Of a stretch of DNA of 64,000 nt, positions 50,217 to 56,922 are shown one piece after another. The position numbers and the translations under genes were made by a program. Under the pieces are notes generated by a model, which saw only the letters and a program-made list of their open reading frames with translations, was not told the origin of the DNA and did no database searches. The stretch spans positions 197,174 through 261,173 of the forward strand of contig CAZPOR010000004.1 in the NCBI GenBank assembly GCA_964588325.1. The letters are read 5' to 3'. This stretch comes from Thiovibrio sp964588325. Lineage in GTDB: Bacteria; Desulfobacterota; Desulfobulbia; Desulfobulbales; Desulfurivibrionaceae. Each line of letters starts with the position of its first letter. The first letter of the stretch is position 1.

Positions 50217-50855
50217 CTACCAGTTCCCTTTGAGATACGGGTTGTTGCGGGCCTCGTCGCCCACGGTGGAACGAGCCCCGCCATAGCCATGCCCCGGCCA
50301 GACCACGGTCTCGGCGGGCAGGGTCAGGATCTTCGTGTTGATGGAGGCAAGCATCTGCCCGGTGTCGCCGCCGGGAAAATCGGTGCGCCCCACCCCCTCG
50401 ACAAACAGGGTGTCGCCGGTGAACAGATGGGGGGCGGCGTAGAGACATATCCCGCCCGGGGTATGCCCGGGGGTATGAAGAACCGTCAGGGTGAGGTTGC
50501 CGATGACGATCGCCTCGCCATCGATGACACACCTGTCCACCGGCGGCGAAGGGGAAAGGCCGAGCATTGAGAAATAGTCGATGATCTCCGGCCTGGCAAA
50601 AAACTCGGCATCCGCCGCGTGCATGACGATGGGAGCGCCGGTGGCCTTTTTAATCAGCGCGTTGCCGCAGACATGATCCGGATGGCCGTGGGTGCAGACA
50701 ATCGCCTCGACGCTGAGCCCTTCGCCCCGGCAGAAACCGAGGATCTTCTCCTCGTTGCCGCCGGGATCGATAATCGCGCACTTCTTGGTCTCCTCGCAGC
50801 CCACCACATAGCAGCATACGGCCATGGAGCCCACGGTCAGTTGTTTGACGATCAT
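50217..50855 (-). CDS. Metallo-beta-lactamase-fold hydrolase (glyoxalase II-like)
   Basis: A 212-aa metal hydrolase. Metal motifs are THGHPDHVCG, GHTPGGI, FTGDTLFVEGVGRTDFPGG and GHGYGGARST. It is the compact YcbL/GloB-like type with a THGHxDH site. The substrate, perhaps S-lactoylglutathione or another thioester, is not clear. ATG 50855 follows the mrp stop by 11 nt, with GAGG 9 nt upstream. It is part of the mrp-MBL-selB block. Confidence 0.85.
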   Translation of the reverse strand: MIVKQLTVGSMAVCCYVVGCEETKKCAIIDPGGNEEKILGFCRGEGLSVEAIVCTHGHPDHVCGNALIKKATGAPIVMHAADAEFFARPEIIDYFSMLGLSPSPPVDRCVIDGEAIVIGNLTLTVLHTPGHTPGGICLYAAPHLFTGDTLFVEGVGRTDFPGGDTGQMLASINTKILTLPAETVVWPGHGYGGARSTVGDEARNNPYLKGNW

Positions 50856-50866
50856 CTCCGGCGTCC

Positions 50867-51841
50867 TCAACAATCGCAGGTATTGGGGTTGCAGGGCCCG
50901 CCACCGCAGCCGCAGCTCGAAGCGGCTGCGGCCAGGGGCTTGGCCATGGGGATGGAAGCGGCCGTTGTGTTGACGGGCAGCTCCTTCTCGACCTTGGCCA
51001 AGAATGCTTCAAACGCCTGCACCGCCGGGCTTGTGGCCCCGGAAGAGAGATAGGGCTTGCCGTCATCCCCGGCGATAACCACCCTGGGGTCCACGGGAAT
51101 CCGGCCCAGGAAAGGCACGGAAAATTCCGTGGCCAACTGCTCGCCGCCGCCGGTCTTGAAGATATCCACCGTCTTGTCGCAGTGCGGACAGATAAAGCCG
51201 CTCATGTTTTCGACGATGCCGAGGATCTTCATGGAGACGTGCTTGCAAAAGTTGATGGACTTGCGCACATCGGCCAGGGCGATATTCTGGGGGGTCGTCA
51301 CGACCAGGGCCTTGGCGTCCTTGATGGTGTGGGCCACGGTCATGGGCTCGTCCCCGGTGCCCGGAGGCGCGTCGATGACCAGATAATCAAGGTCGCCCCA
51401 GTTCACATCGGCGATGAACTGACGGATCGCCTGATTCTTGAGAGGCCCGCGCCAGATGATGGGATCATCCCGATTCTCCATCATGCTTTCGAGCGAGATA
51501 ACCTTGAGCGTCTCGTTGTATTGCAGGGGCGGCATCTTGCCGTCCTTGGTGAGCTCGCCGTCCATGCGGCCATGCATGCCGAGCATGCGGACGATGTCCG
51601 GGCCGTGGAGATCGACATCCATGAGGCCGACCTTGTAGCCTTTTTGCGCCAGACCCAGGGCCAGATTCACCGAAACGGTGGACTTGCCCACCCCGCCCTT
51701 GCCGCTCATCACCAGAATCTTGTTCTTGATCCGGTCCAGAGAGGCGGCGATTGCCGTATTCTGCTGGGCCACCGCCGCATCGGCGGAGCCGCAGCCGCTC
51801 GCTTTTTTACTGCCACAGGTCCCACTGCTGCACGTTGACAT
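50867..51841 (-). CDS. Mrp/NBP35-family Fe-S carrier ATPase
   Basis: A 324-aa P-loop ATPase of the Mrp/ApbC/Nbp35 family that binds and passes on [4Fe-4S] clusters. The deviant Walker A is MSGKGGVGKST (45-55). DVDLHGPDIVRMLG, DAPPGTGDEPMTV and the cluster-ligand CPHC follow. The N-terminus (CSSGTCGSKKASGCG) and C-terminus (SSCGCGGGPCNPNTCDC) are Cys-rich, as in the Desulfobacterota versions. ATG 51841 has GGAGG 8 nt upstream. It leads the long minus-strand operon. Confidence 0.9.
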   Translation of the reverse strand: MSTCSSGTCGSKKASGCGSADAAVAQQNTAIAASLDRIKNKILVMSGKGGVGKSTVSVNLALGLAQKGYKVGLMDVDLHGPDIVRMLGMHGRMDGELTKDGKMPPLQYNETLKVISLESMMENRDDPIIWRGPLKNQAIRQFIADVNWGDLDYLVIDAPPGTGDEPMTVAHTIKDAKALVVTTPQNIALADVRKSINFCKHVSMKILGIVENMSGFICPHCDKTVDIFKTGGGEQLATEFSVPFLGRIPVDPRVVIAGDDGKPYLSSGATSPAVQAFEAFLAKVEKELPVNTTAASIPMAKPLAAAASSCGCGGGPCNPNTCDC

Positions 51842-51934
51842 GACTTCTACCTCCAAAAAATATATGAAAAATCAAAAAAGGAACGAATTCAGGAGAAGCT
51901 TTATCTTATACAGTAAAACAGGATGGTTTAAAAG

Positions 51935-52448
51935 GCAAAAGCCCGGCGGCTCTCCCCATAGGATAGCCATGCCTTTCTGCTGTTTTCTTTCTTCTTTTGC
52001 GTGCCCAAAAGAAGAAACAAGAAAAAGGCACCCCAGCCAGTCCTGGCCCTGCGGGCTCCCCTTGCTTCTCGACGAGGGCGGGACGCTAAAAAACTCGGGC
52101 TTCGCCCTCAGACAGTTTTAGCGTCTTTTTCCGCCCCCGTCTGCGAGGCGCGGCAGGACAAATGGGGGTAAGAAAATTCCCATTGGCACGCCGCCGAGCA
52201 CCGGAAAAGCTGCCGAAAAGGGAGGTTGCACTGTTTGAGCGCAGCGAGTTTGCAACATCCCGGCAGCTTTGAGGAGTACCCCATGCGGGGGCATATAGCT
52301 GAGTTGAGCAGCTTGCCTGCTCAAACGAAACTTCTAGCCGCAGGGTGAAAACTCCGGGAATCCCGCCAGCGGCGGGACAAGTGACACGGGGGCCCTTTCT
52401 TCGCCGCTTCGCTGCTGGTTCGTTTCTTTGGGCAAGCAAAGAAATGAA
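51935..52448. repeat. Structured dispersed repeat, copy 1
   Basis: A GC-rich block with stacked hairpins. GACGCTAAAA/TTTTAGCGTC (52082-52125) holds an inner GGGC-TTC-GCCC hairpin and is followed by TTTTT. AAAGCTGCC (52206) pairs with GGCAGCTTT (52262). TTGAGCAG-CTTGC-CTGCTCAA and TCCCGCC-AGC-GGCGGGA follow. It is bracketed by CTTTTGCGTGCCCAAAAGAA and TTTCTTTGGGCAAGCAAAGA, roughly inverse to each other. The part 52178-52250 recurs at 63931-64000. It is probably a non-coding mobile or RNA-forming element. Confidence 0.7.
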
Positions 52449-52494
52449 CAGAACGATTTCATGCTCCATACTTCCGCATTCCCGGATAAATCAT

Positions 52495-52525
52495 AAAAAA
52501 AAGGCTACCCGAAGGCAGCCTTTTA
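52495..52525 (-). terminator. Intrinsic terminator of the DUF3334 gene
   Basis: On the minus strand GGCTGCC-TTCG-GGTAGCC forms a hairpin with a UUCG-type tetraloop and is followed by a T-run (52502-52495). Confidence 0.92.
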
Positions 52526-52549
52526 CAGAGATCAACTGGGAACAAAGTA

Positions 52550-53083
52550 TTACAGGGAAACAAACTCCGTCCGCTCCAACGCCATTTCCATATAAAACCG
52601 ATGCGTCTCCAGGCTGAAGACCAGCCGCCGGTTGTCCTGAAAATCGAGATCCGGGGTGAGGGTGATGGCGGTGTTCAAGGACAACGCCTTGGGTTGACCG
52701 ATGTATGAGGTGAGATCGAACCGGCCCTCCACCATCTGCATGGCCTTGCCCATGAACTGGTTGGTCATCTCCCCCATGGTGTCGACTACCTCGGCGGAGG
52801 TCGAATCCTGGGCCAGATCGTTTTCCGACATCCCCATGGCCAGCATGTAGCTGCGATACAGCTCCATGGCTGCGCCTGCGGAAAAATTCACCACCACCAA
52901 TCCGTTATAATCCCCGCTGAACTGCACGAAACAGCCGATCTCAGGCCGCAGGGTCACCTTGGGAATAACCTGGATGGTCTTGGAGTACTTGATGGATTTC
53001 TTGGTACTTTTATCCAGGGTCTTCTTGATGGCCTGACAGAAAATCTCGGCGAGTATGTCAATGGTTGCCTGTTGCTCGCTCAT
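52550..53083 (-). CDS. DUF3334 protein (CheX/CheC-like)
   Basis: A 177-aa cytoplasmic protein. The core LRPEIGCFVQFSGDYNGLVVVNFSAGAAMELYRSYMLAMGMSE followed by VVDTMGEMTNQFMGKA matches DUF3334. It resembles the CheC/CheX phosphatase fold, in which the E-x-x-N motif acts on phospho-CheY. Here E-M-T-N sits in the expected helix, so a phosphatase role is possible but unproven. It lies downstream of tRNA-Leu on the same strand and ends at a strong terminator. Confidence 0.8.
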   Translation of the reverse strand: MSEQQATIDILAEIFCQAIKKTLDKSTKKSIKYSKTIQVIPKVTLRPEIGCFVQFSGDYNGLVVVNFSAGAAMELYRSYMLAMGMSENDLAQDSTSAEVVDTMGEMTNQFMGKAMQMVEGRFDLTSYIGQPKALSLNTAITLTPDLDFQDNRRLVFSLETHRFYMEMALERTEFVSL

Positions 53084-53128
53084 CGCTCTCCTCCCATGGC
53101 CAAAGCCAAAAAGTCCGTATCATCAATG

Positions 53129-53215
53129 TGGTACCTAGGACGAGAATCGAACTCGTACGGCCCGAAGGCCGAGGGATTTTAAGTCCCTTGCGTCTACCAG
53201 TTCCGCCACCCAGGC
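53129..53215 (-). tRNA. tRNA-Leu (UAA)
   Basis: An 87-nt class II tRNA on the minus strand with CCA encoded. The acceptor is GCCTGGG with CCTAGGT. The anticodon arm is GGGAC-TTAAAAT-CCC with anticodon TAA. The long variable arm is CGGCCTTCGGGCCG and the T arm is ACGAG-TTCGATT-CTCGT. It is a single gene upstream of the DUF3334 gene. Confidence 0.97.
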
Positions 53216-53260
53216 ATGGTGCTCAAATCAAAGGCGGTGTACCATATCACCCTGTAAAAA

Positions 53261-53854
53261 TCAACAGCCATGCTCCTCAAAATACTGCACCCGGTAGGTG
53301 GACACCTCAAGGGTTCCCGATCGCCAGGCATCCGCGGGCAACCCGGCCTTGCGGCAGAGATGGCTTAAAAAGTCCTCGGGATCGGGCAACTGCTCCCAGA
53401 CCTGGGGCAGGAAAGTAGCGCCCTGCATCCCCTTTCGGATGATGACCCCATCACGCCCAACCTGTAAGGCGCGGAGCAGATCCTCCGCGTTTGCATAGGC
53501 CAAGCGGGCAGGCTCGGTGAGGATGCTGACCTCCACCTCGATGGCTCCGAGTTCATTTTTCCCCACCGGATTGAAGCGGGAATCCTCAAACGCGGCATGG
53601 AGGGCGTTGCGCCTCACCCCTTCGACAATGGAGTCGATGGCGGCAAGGCTGCCGATGCAGCCGCGCAGATCGCCGTGTTCCTTCAGGGTGACAAAGGTTC
53701 CCCGCTTCTCCTGAAGCTCTGTATCCTGCAAGCGGGCCGCGATCTCACCCCCCGGCTCCCGAGCCTCCATGCCGAGCTGCCGGGCGATGGTCTCCCGCGC
53801 CAGCCAAAGCAGCGCTTTGCCCTGTTCTTCCGTCAAGCCTTCATCCCGTGCCAT
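53261..53854 (-). CDS. AMMECR1 domain protein (AmmeMemoRadiSam protein A-like)
   Basis: A 197-aa protein with the AMMECR1 domain. Conserved parts are FVTLKEHGDLRGCIGSLAA (the LRGCIG signature), RNALHAAFEDSRFNPVGKNEL, EVEVSILTEP and VIIRKGMQGATFLPQVWEQLPDPEDFLSHLCRKAGL. In bacteria this family is often grouped with a Memo-like and a radical SAM protein (AmmeMemoRadiSam system), but those partners are not adjacent here. Its activity is unknown. The ATG at 53854 fits the domain start; the open frame upstream overlaps the opposite cytochrome gene. Confidence 0.88.
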   Translation of the reverse strand: MARDEGLTEEQGKALLWLARETIARQLGMEAREPGGEIAARLQDTELQEKRGTFVTLKEHGDLRGCIGSLAAIDSIVEGVRRNALHAAFEDSRFNPVGKNELGAIEVEVSILTEPARLAYANAEDLLRALQVGRDGVIIRKGMQGATFLPQVWEQLPDPEDFLSHLCRKAGLPADAWRSGTLEVSTYRVQYFEEHGC

Positions 53855-53959
53855 AGGCAGCTCCTGTATTCTTTCTTTTTCCCCGCGCCCTTTCAGAGTA
53901 CAGTATCCGTGAAAATGAAAAAAAGCGGAACACTTTTCAAGGAGGCGCGACCGCACAGA

Positions 53960-54319
53960 ATGAAACCCATCACCTCTCTTCTCGTGGCAGGCCTTGCCGT
54001 GTTCGCTGCGGGCAACTGCCTTGGCGCGGACGCCCGGCACGGCAAGCTGCTCTTTGCAAGCCCCACACTCGGAGGCGGCACCTCCGGCAAGACCTGCCTC
54101 ACCTGCCATGAGCATGGCCGGGATTTCAGCCCGGAGACCATGACCAGAAAGCAGTATCTTGTCATGGGCAACCCCGTTGCCAACCTTGCCGGGGTGGTCA
54201 ACTTCTGCATCGAGGTGGCCTTGCGCGGCGAGGGTATCCCGGAAAACGGCAAGGAGATGAACGACCTTCTCGCCTACCTCGCAGTCTTCATCAAGGCCAA
54301 CAGCAGCAAGCACCAATAA
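53960..54319 (+). CDS. Monohaem c-type cytochrome
   Basis: A 119-aa periplasmic cytochrome. The signal peptide (ITSLLVAGLAVFAAGNCLG) ends near residue 23. ARHGKLLFASPTLGGGTSGKTCLTCHEHG holds the haem site C46-x-x-C49-H50. The Met ligand is probably in the MTRKQYLVMGNPV segment, and the C-terminal helix is NDLLAYLAVFIKA. It is a class I-like small electron carrier. GGAGG lies 14 nt upstream, a long spacer; ATG 53915 is in frame but weaker. It is divergent from the AMMECR1 gene. Confidence 0.85.
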   Translation: MKPITSLLVAGLAVFAAGNCLGADARHGKLLFASPTLGGGTSGKTCLTCHEHGRDFSPETMTRKQYLVMGNPVANLAGVVNFCIEVALRGEGIPENGKEMNDLLAYLAVFIKANSSKHQ

Positions 54320-54348
54320 AAAACCCCGGCCAAAGCCAGGGTTTTTTT
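54319..54348. terminator. Terminator between the cytochrome and selenoprotein genes
   Basis: ACCCCGGC-CAAA-GCCAGGGT forms a hairpin (one mismatch), with A-rich and T-rich flanks on both sides. It can stop both convergent genes. Confidence 0.88.
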
Positions 54349-54369
54349 ACAACACATTCCCAGATACAA

Positions 54370-54717
54370 TCAGCAGCCGCAGGAACCGCCGCCTCCGCTG
54401 CCGCAGGAGCTGCCGCAGCTCCCCCCGCCGCCGCCCAGGGGCTTGGCCGAGGAGATCCCGAAACCGGAACGGGGTCCGGCCTCGATGAAGTCTACCTTGA
54501 TGACTCCGCACTGATTGCTGAGATTATTGTCCAGCAAAAATTTAATTCCGCCGTGTTCGTAAGTCGCATCGTTTTCTTTTGGCTCATCCAGAGCCAATCC
54601 CAAGGAGGGGCCTGCTCAGCCACCCTGCATTAAGGCAACACGTACGGCAGAATCGATATTATTATCGGCCAGGTACGCTTTCAGTTTAACAACCGCCTGC
54701 TCTGTTACTTCAAGCAT
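54370..54717 (-). CDS. HesB/IscA-like selenoprotein (UGA = Sec at residue 34)
   Basis: A 115-aa protein if the in-frame UGA at 54618-54616 is read as selenocysteine. The N-terminal 33 residues start MLEVTEQAVVKLKAYL and end ALMQGG; Sec34 then replaces the first conserved Cys of the HesB/IscA fold and is followed by AGPSLGLALDEP. Downstream come FLLDNNLSNQCGVIKVDF, then SGFGISSAKP and a Gly/Cys-rich tail (SCGSSCGSGGGGSCGC). HesB-like selenoproteins are known in Desulfobacterota. The start has GAGGAG 8 nt upstream. A hairpin 18 nt after the UGA fits a SECIS. Without Sec decoding, the gene looks like a truncated 77-aa frame. The substrate, likely an Fe-S intermediate, is unknown. Confidence 0.85.
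54579..54597 (-). promoter_or_regulatory. SECIS-like hairpin
   Basis: On the minus strand, 18 nt after the UGA, TTGGCTC-TGGAT-GAGCCAA forms a 7-bp stem with a 5-nt loop. Bacterial SECIS elements lie at about this distance, within the coding sequence, and have a short stem with a G-containing loop that SelB binds. The sequence also encodes LALDEP. Confidence 0.72.
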
Positions 54718-54941
54718 CCTATGATCTCCTCATCAAAAGGTTCATAAAAAAATATTCCGGCGCGAGGGGCCGGTAAGAAAAATGGAATTTCATCTTTTTC
54801 TTATCGAGTAAATTAAGAAATATCCCCGCATAAGTCAAGGCTGGTTTTTTGTTTTGCTCTCCGCCTGATTCACGCTATAACAGAAAGAAGAATCCCCTAG
54901 GGCCCGAAACCCTTTCTCCTTCACTGTGCGAGGCCGAGCAG

Positions 54942-56036
54942 ATGAAAAAAATCGTCATATCCACCGGCGGCGGCGATGCCCCCGGACTCAACGCCGTCAT
55001 TTACGCCGTAACCAAATCCGCCCACTACCGGGGCTGGGAGGTTTACGGCAGTCACGGCGGCTACAAGGGGTTACTCGACCCGGACGAACTCGTCCGCCTC
55101 ACCCCGGAGATCGTCGAAGACATCACCCCCACCGGCGGCACCATCCTGGGTTCGACCAACAAGGGCAATCCCTTTGCCATGCCCGTGGAAAATCTGGCCG
55201 GCGAGGTACAGCTCCGCGATGTTTCCGACCGGGTCATGCAAACCTTCACCCGGATGGGTTTTTCCTGCCATATCGCCGTGGGCGGCGACGGCAGCCTGGA
55301 AATCGCCCACCGGTTCGCCACGGAGAAGGGAATGCCGGTAATCGGGGTGCCAAAGACCATCGACAACGACCTGCAGGCCACCCACAGAACCTTTGGCTGC
55401 GACACCGCAGTGGCCACGGCCACCGACGCCTTGGACCGGCTGCACTCCACGGCCAAGTCCCACGACCGGGTCATGGTGGTCGAGGTCATGGGCCGCGACT
55501 CCGGCTGGATCGCCATCAACTCCGGAATCTCGGGCTGCGCCGATGTCATCCTCATCCCGGAGATTCCCTTCAACATGGACCTGGTCTGCGAAAAGATCAA
55601 CGACAACGACCTGCACCACAAGCATTACGCCATCGTGGTGGTGGCGGAAGGAGCCCGAGCCAAAAACGCCGAGGTGATCCACAAGGCCACGGACGCCAGC
55701 GATGTCGGGCGGCAGGAGGTGCTGCTCGGCGGAGTGGGCGAATGGGTGGCACAGCAGATCCGGGAAAAAACCGGCAAGGACACCCGCTCCCTGGTGCTGG
55801 GGCACTTGCAGCGCGGCGGCTCGCCCACGACATTTGACCGGATGCTGGCCTTGCGCTTCGGCGGCGCGGCGGTGCGCTTGGCCGAACAGGAGATCTTCGA
55901 CCACATGGTGGCGCTCTCCGCCACGGATATCGTGGCCGTGCCCCTGGCCGATGCGGTCAAGACCCGCAAAAAGGTGCCCCTGGACAGCGACAAGGTGCTG
56001 ACCGCACGAGAGATCGGGATTTGCCTGGGGGATTGA
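54942..56036 (+). CDS. pfkA: 6-phosphofructokinase (group III-like)
   Basis: A 364-aa phosphofructokinase. It has the start VISTGGGDAPGLNAVI, GGDGS (114-118), catalytic PKTIDND (137-143) and MGRDSGWIA (183-191), and GHLQRGGSPTTFDRMLA. The residue after GGD is Gly (E. coli G104 equivalent), as in ATP enzymes. The one before TIDND is Lys (G124 equivalent), as in PPi enzymes, so the phosphoryl donor cannot be read from motifs. ATG 54942 is the start; the region upstream in frame is not conserved. A hairpin terminator follows at 56054. Confidence 0.9.
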   Translation: MKKIVISTGGGDAPGLNAVIYAVTKSAHYRGWEVYGSHGGYKGLLDPDELVRLTPEIVEDITPTGGTILGSTNKGNPFAMPVENLAGEVQLRDVSDRVMQTFTRMGFSCHIAVGGDGSLEIAHRFATEKGMPVIGVPKTIDNDLQATHRTFGCDTAVATATDALDRLHSTAKSHDRVMVVEVMGRDSGWIAINSGISGCADVILIPEIPFNMDLVCEKINDNDLHHKHYAIVVVAEGARAKNAEVIHKATDASDVGRQEVLLGGVGEWVAQQIREKTGKDTRSLVLGHLQRGGSPTTFDRMLALRFGGAAVRLAEQEIFDHMVALSATDIVAVPLADAVKTRKKVPLDSDKVLTAREIGICLGD

Positions 56037-56053
56037 CGGATAGGGGAAAGGTT

Positions 56054-56087
56054 AAAGGTGCAAGGATTATCGCCTTTATTTTTTTCT
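56054..56087 (+). terminator. Intrinsic terminator of pfkA
   Basis: AAAGGTG (56054-56060) pairs with CGCCTTT (56071-56077), one G-U pair, around a 10-nt loop. ATTTTTTT follows. Confidence 0.7.
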
Positions 56088-56100
56088 GTATAATATAATG

Positions 56101-56564
56101 TTAGCCTTCTGAAACCAGCATAAATAATTATGACGTTTATACTGAGGATGAGCTAAGGGAGTTTGGTTCAAGTTATGATTGGGAGCCAAGTTATTTGAGC
56201 TCAAAGCAGTTCACAATCATAAATAGACTATGTGTCGGAGAGGTAGAGAAAATTAACAATCCAGAGTTGATTTCCTTTATAGAATCTGACGGTGAATCAT
56301 CATTCGATGATTTTTTGAAAAATACCTTGGAAACAGGACTTGTGGGATTGAAAGGAGATGAACTTCAACTCATAACAAAACAATGTCAGTGTGTGATATT
56401 GCCTAACGAGAAGTTTGCAGCGGCTGAAAATAATTCCGGTCGCCTTACTCGGTGGTTAATGAAAAATATTATAAAAAAAGGCTAACAAAAGCATTCACCC
56501 GACGGCAAGAAGCGCGGCGGCGCTGACGTGGCAAGTATGAATGGGCCGCTGGTGATGCAGGTCG
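56101..56564 (+). mobile_element. Lone integron-type gene cassette
   Basis: A 464-bp unit whose edges behave like an integron cassette in a secondary site. The left edge is G|TTAGCC (56100/56101). The right edge is G|TTCACC (56564/56565). The R'' box of its attC, GGCTAAC (56480-56486), is the exact reverse complement of the left-edge GTTAGCC, as expected if the cassette was a circle with R' GTTAGCC that opened at G|TT and joined a genomic G|TTCACC. The cassette is AT-rich and holds one open frame in the right orientation. It lies between the pfkA terminator and the HNH gene. There is no intI or second cassette in the window. Confidence 0.72.
56195..56485 (+). CDS. Cassette-encoded hypothetical protein
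   Basis: A 96-aa protein from TTG 56195 (GGGAG about 9 nt upstream). Its sequence (SSKQFTIINRLCVGEVEKINNPELISFIESDGESS...) is acidic in the first two thirds and ends basic (WLMKNIIKKG). I do not recognise a family. The same frame is open for about 30 further codons upstream, back to near 56107, with protein-like acidic sequence (EDELREFGSSYDWEPSY) but no ATG, GTG or TTG near its beginning. The true start may be non-canonical, or the 5' end may be lost. Codon use is AT-rich, unlike the host genes. Confidence 0.45.
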   Translation: MSSKQFTIINRLCVGEVEKINNPELISFIESDGESSFDDFLKNTLETGLVGLKGDELQLITKQCQCVILPNEKFAAAENNSGRLTRWLMKNIIKKG

Positions 56565-56570
56565 TTCACC
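56480..56570 (+). other. attC recombination site
   Basis: About 90 bp. R'' is GGCTAAC; the left arm GCATTCACCCGACGGC is matched by the right arm GCCGCTGGTGATGC (GCCG, GGTGA, TGC paired, with an unpaired extra base). The centre is GC-rich (GCGCGGCGGCGC). The right R' box now reads GTTCACC because the last bases come from the target site. The single-strand fold, rather than the sequence, is what integron integrases recognise. Confidence 0.7.
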
Positions 56571-56607
56571 CTCCCACCCTCCTAAAGCCCACGGACACCG
56601 AAAAGCC

Positions 56608-56922
56608 TCACCCTTTTTCCTTCTCCAACCGTTCCATATATGCGTCCCACTCAATCGGCAGCAGGGTTTTCTTGAGGTTGTTGCATTCCTTGCAGCAGGC
56701 GGCGAGATTGCCCTTACTGCTTGTCCCGCCTCGGGCCAGGGGAACGATGTGGTCCATGGTGAGTTCCTTGGCCGGAGTCTTTTTGCCGCAGTAGTAGCAG
56801 ACACCCAGCGAGAGCTTGGTCTGCCACCAACGGCTCTTCCGCATCTCCCTGGCCTTGGCACGTTCGCGGCGGATATCCTCCTCGTCCACTCCCCCACCGT
56901 ACAGATCCCCATCCATGCTCAT
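56608..56922 (-). CDS. HNH endonuclease-fold protein
   Basis: A 104-aa protein with a single HNH domain. CYYCGKKTP gives the first zinc CxxC (C42, C45), MDHIVPLARGG the catalytic D57-H58, and NLAACCKECNNLKK the second CxxC region (C77, C80) with the trailing Asn. The start overlaps the folC stop by ATGA, so it is coupled to folC. Small HNH proteins of this kind are widespread and their targets are mostly unknown. Confidence 0.86.
   Translation of the reverse strand: MSMDGDLYGGGVDEEDIRRERAKAREMRKSRWWQTKLSLGVCYYCGKKTPAKELTMDHIVPLARGGTSSKGNLAACCKECNNLKKTLLPIEWDAYMERLEKEKG

Larger units (their letters stand above)
51842..52549. other. Intergenic region holding a dispersed structured repeat
   Basis: About 700 bp without a supported gene. 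The first about 90 bp (51842-51930) are AT-rich and likely hold the promoter of the mrp operon. The rest is mostly the repeat at 51935-52448, followed by the terminator at 52495-52525 of the DUF3334 gene. A minus-strand open frame (52086-52469) is read as a by-product of the repeat. Confidence 0.6.

Noticed and set aside
52086..52469. Minus-strand 127-codon open frame in the repeat region
   Set aside because: It is made of hairpin arms of the dispersed repeat and is Arg/Pro/Ala-rich; such frames are often annotated wrongly in repeats of this kind.
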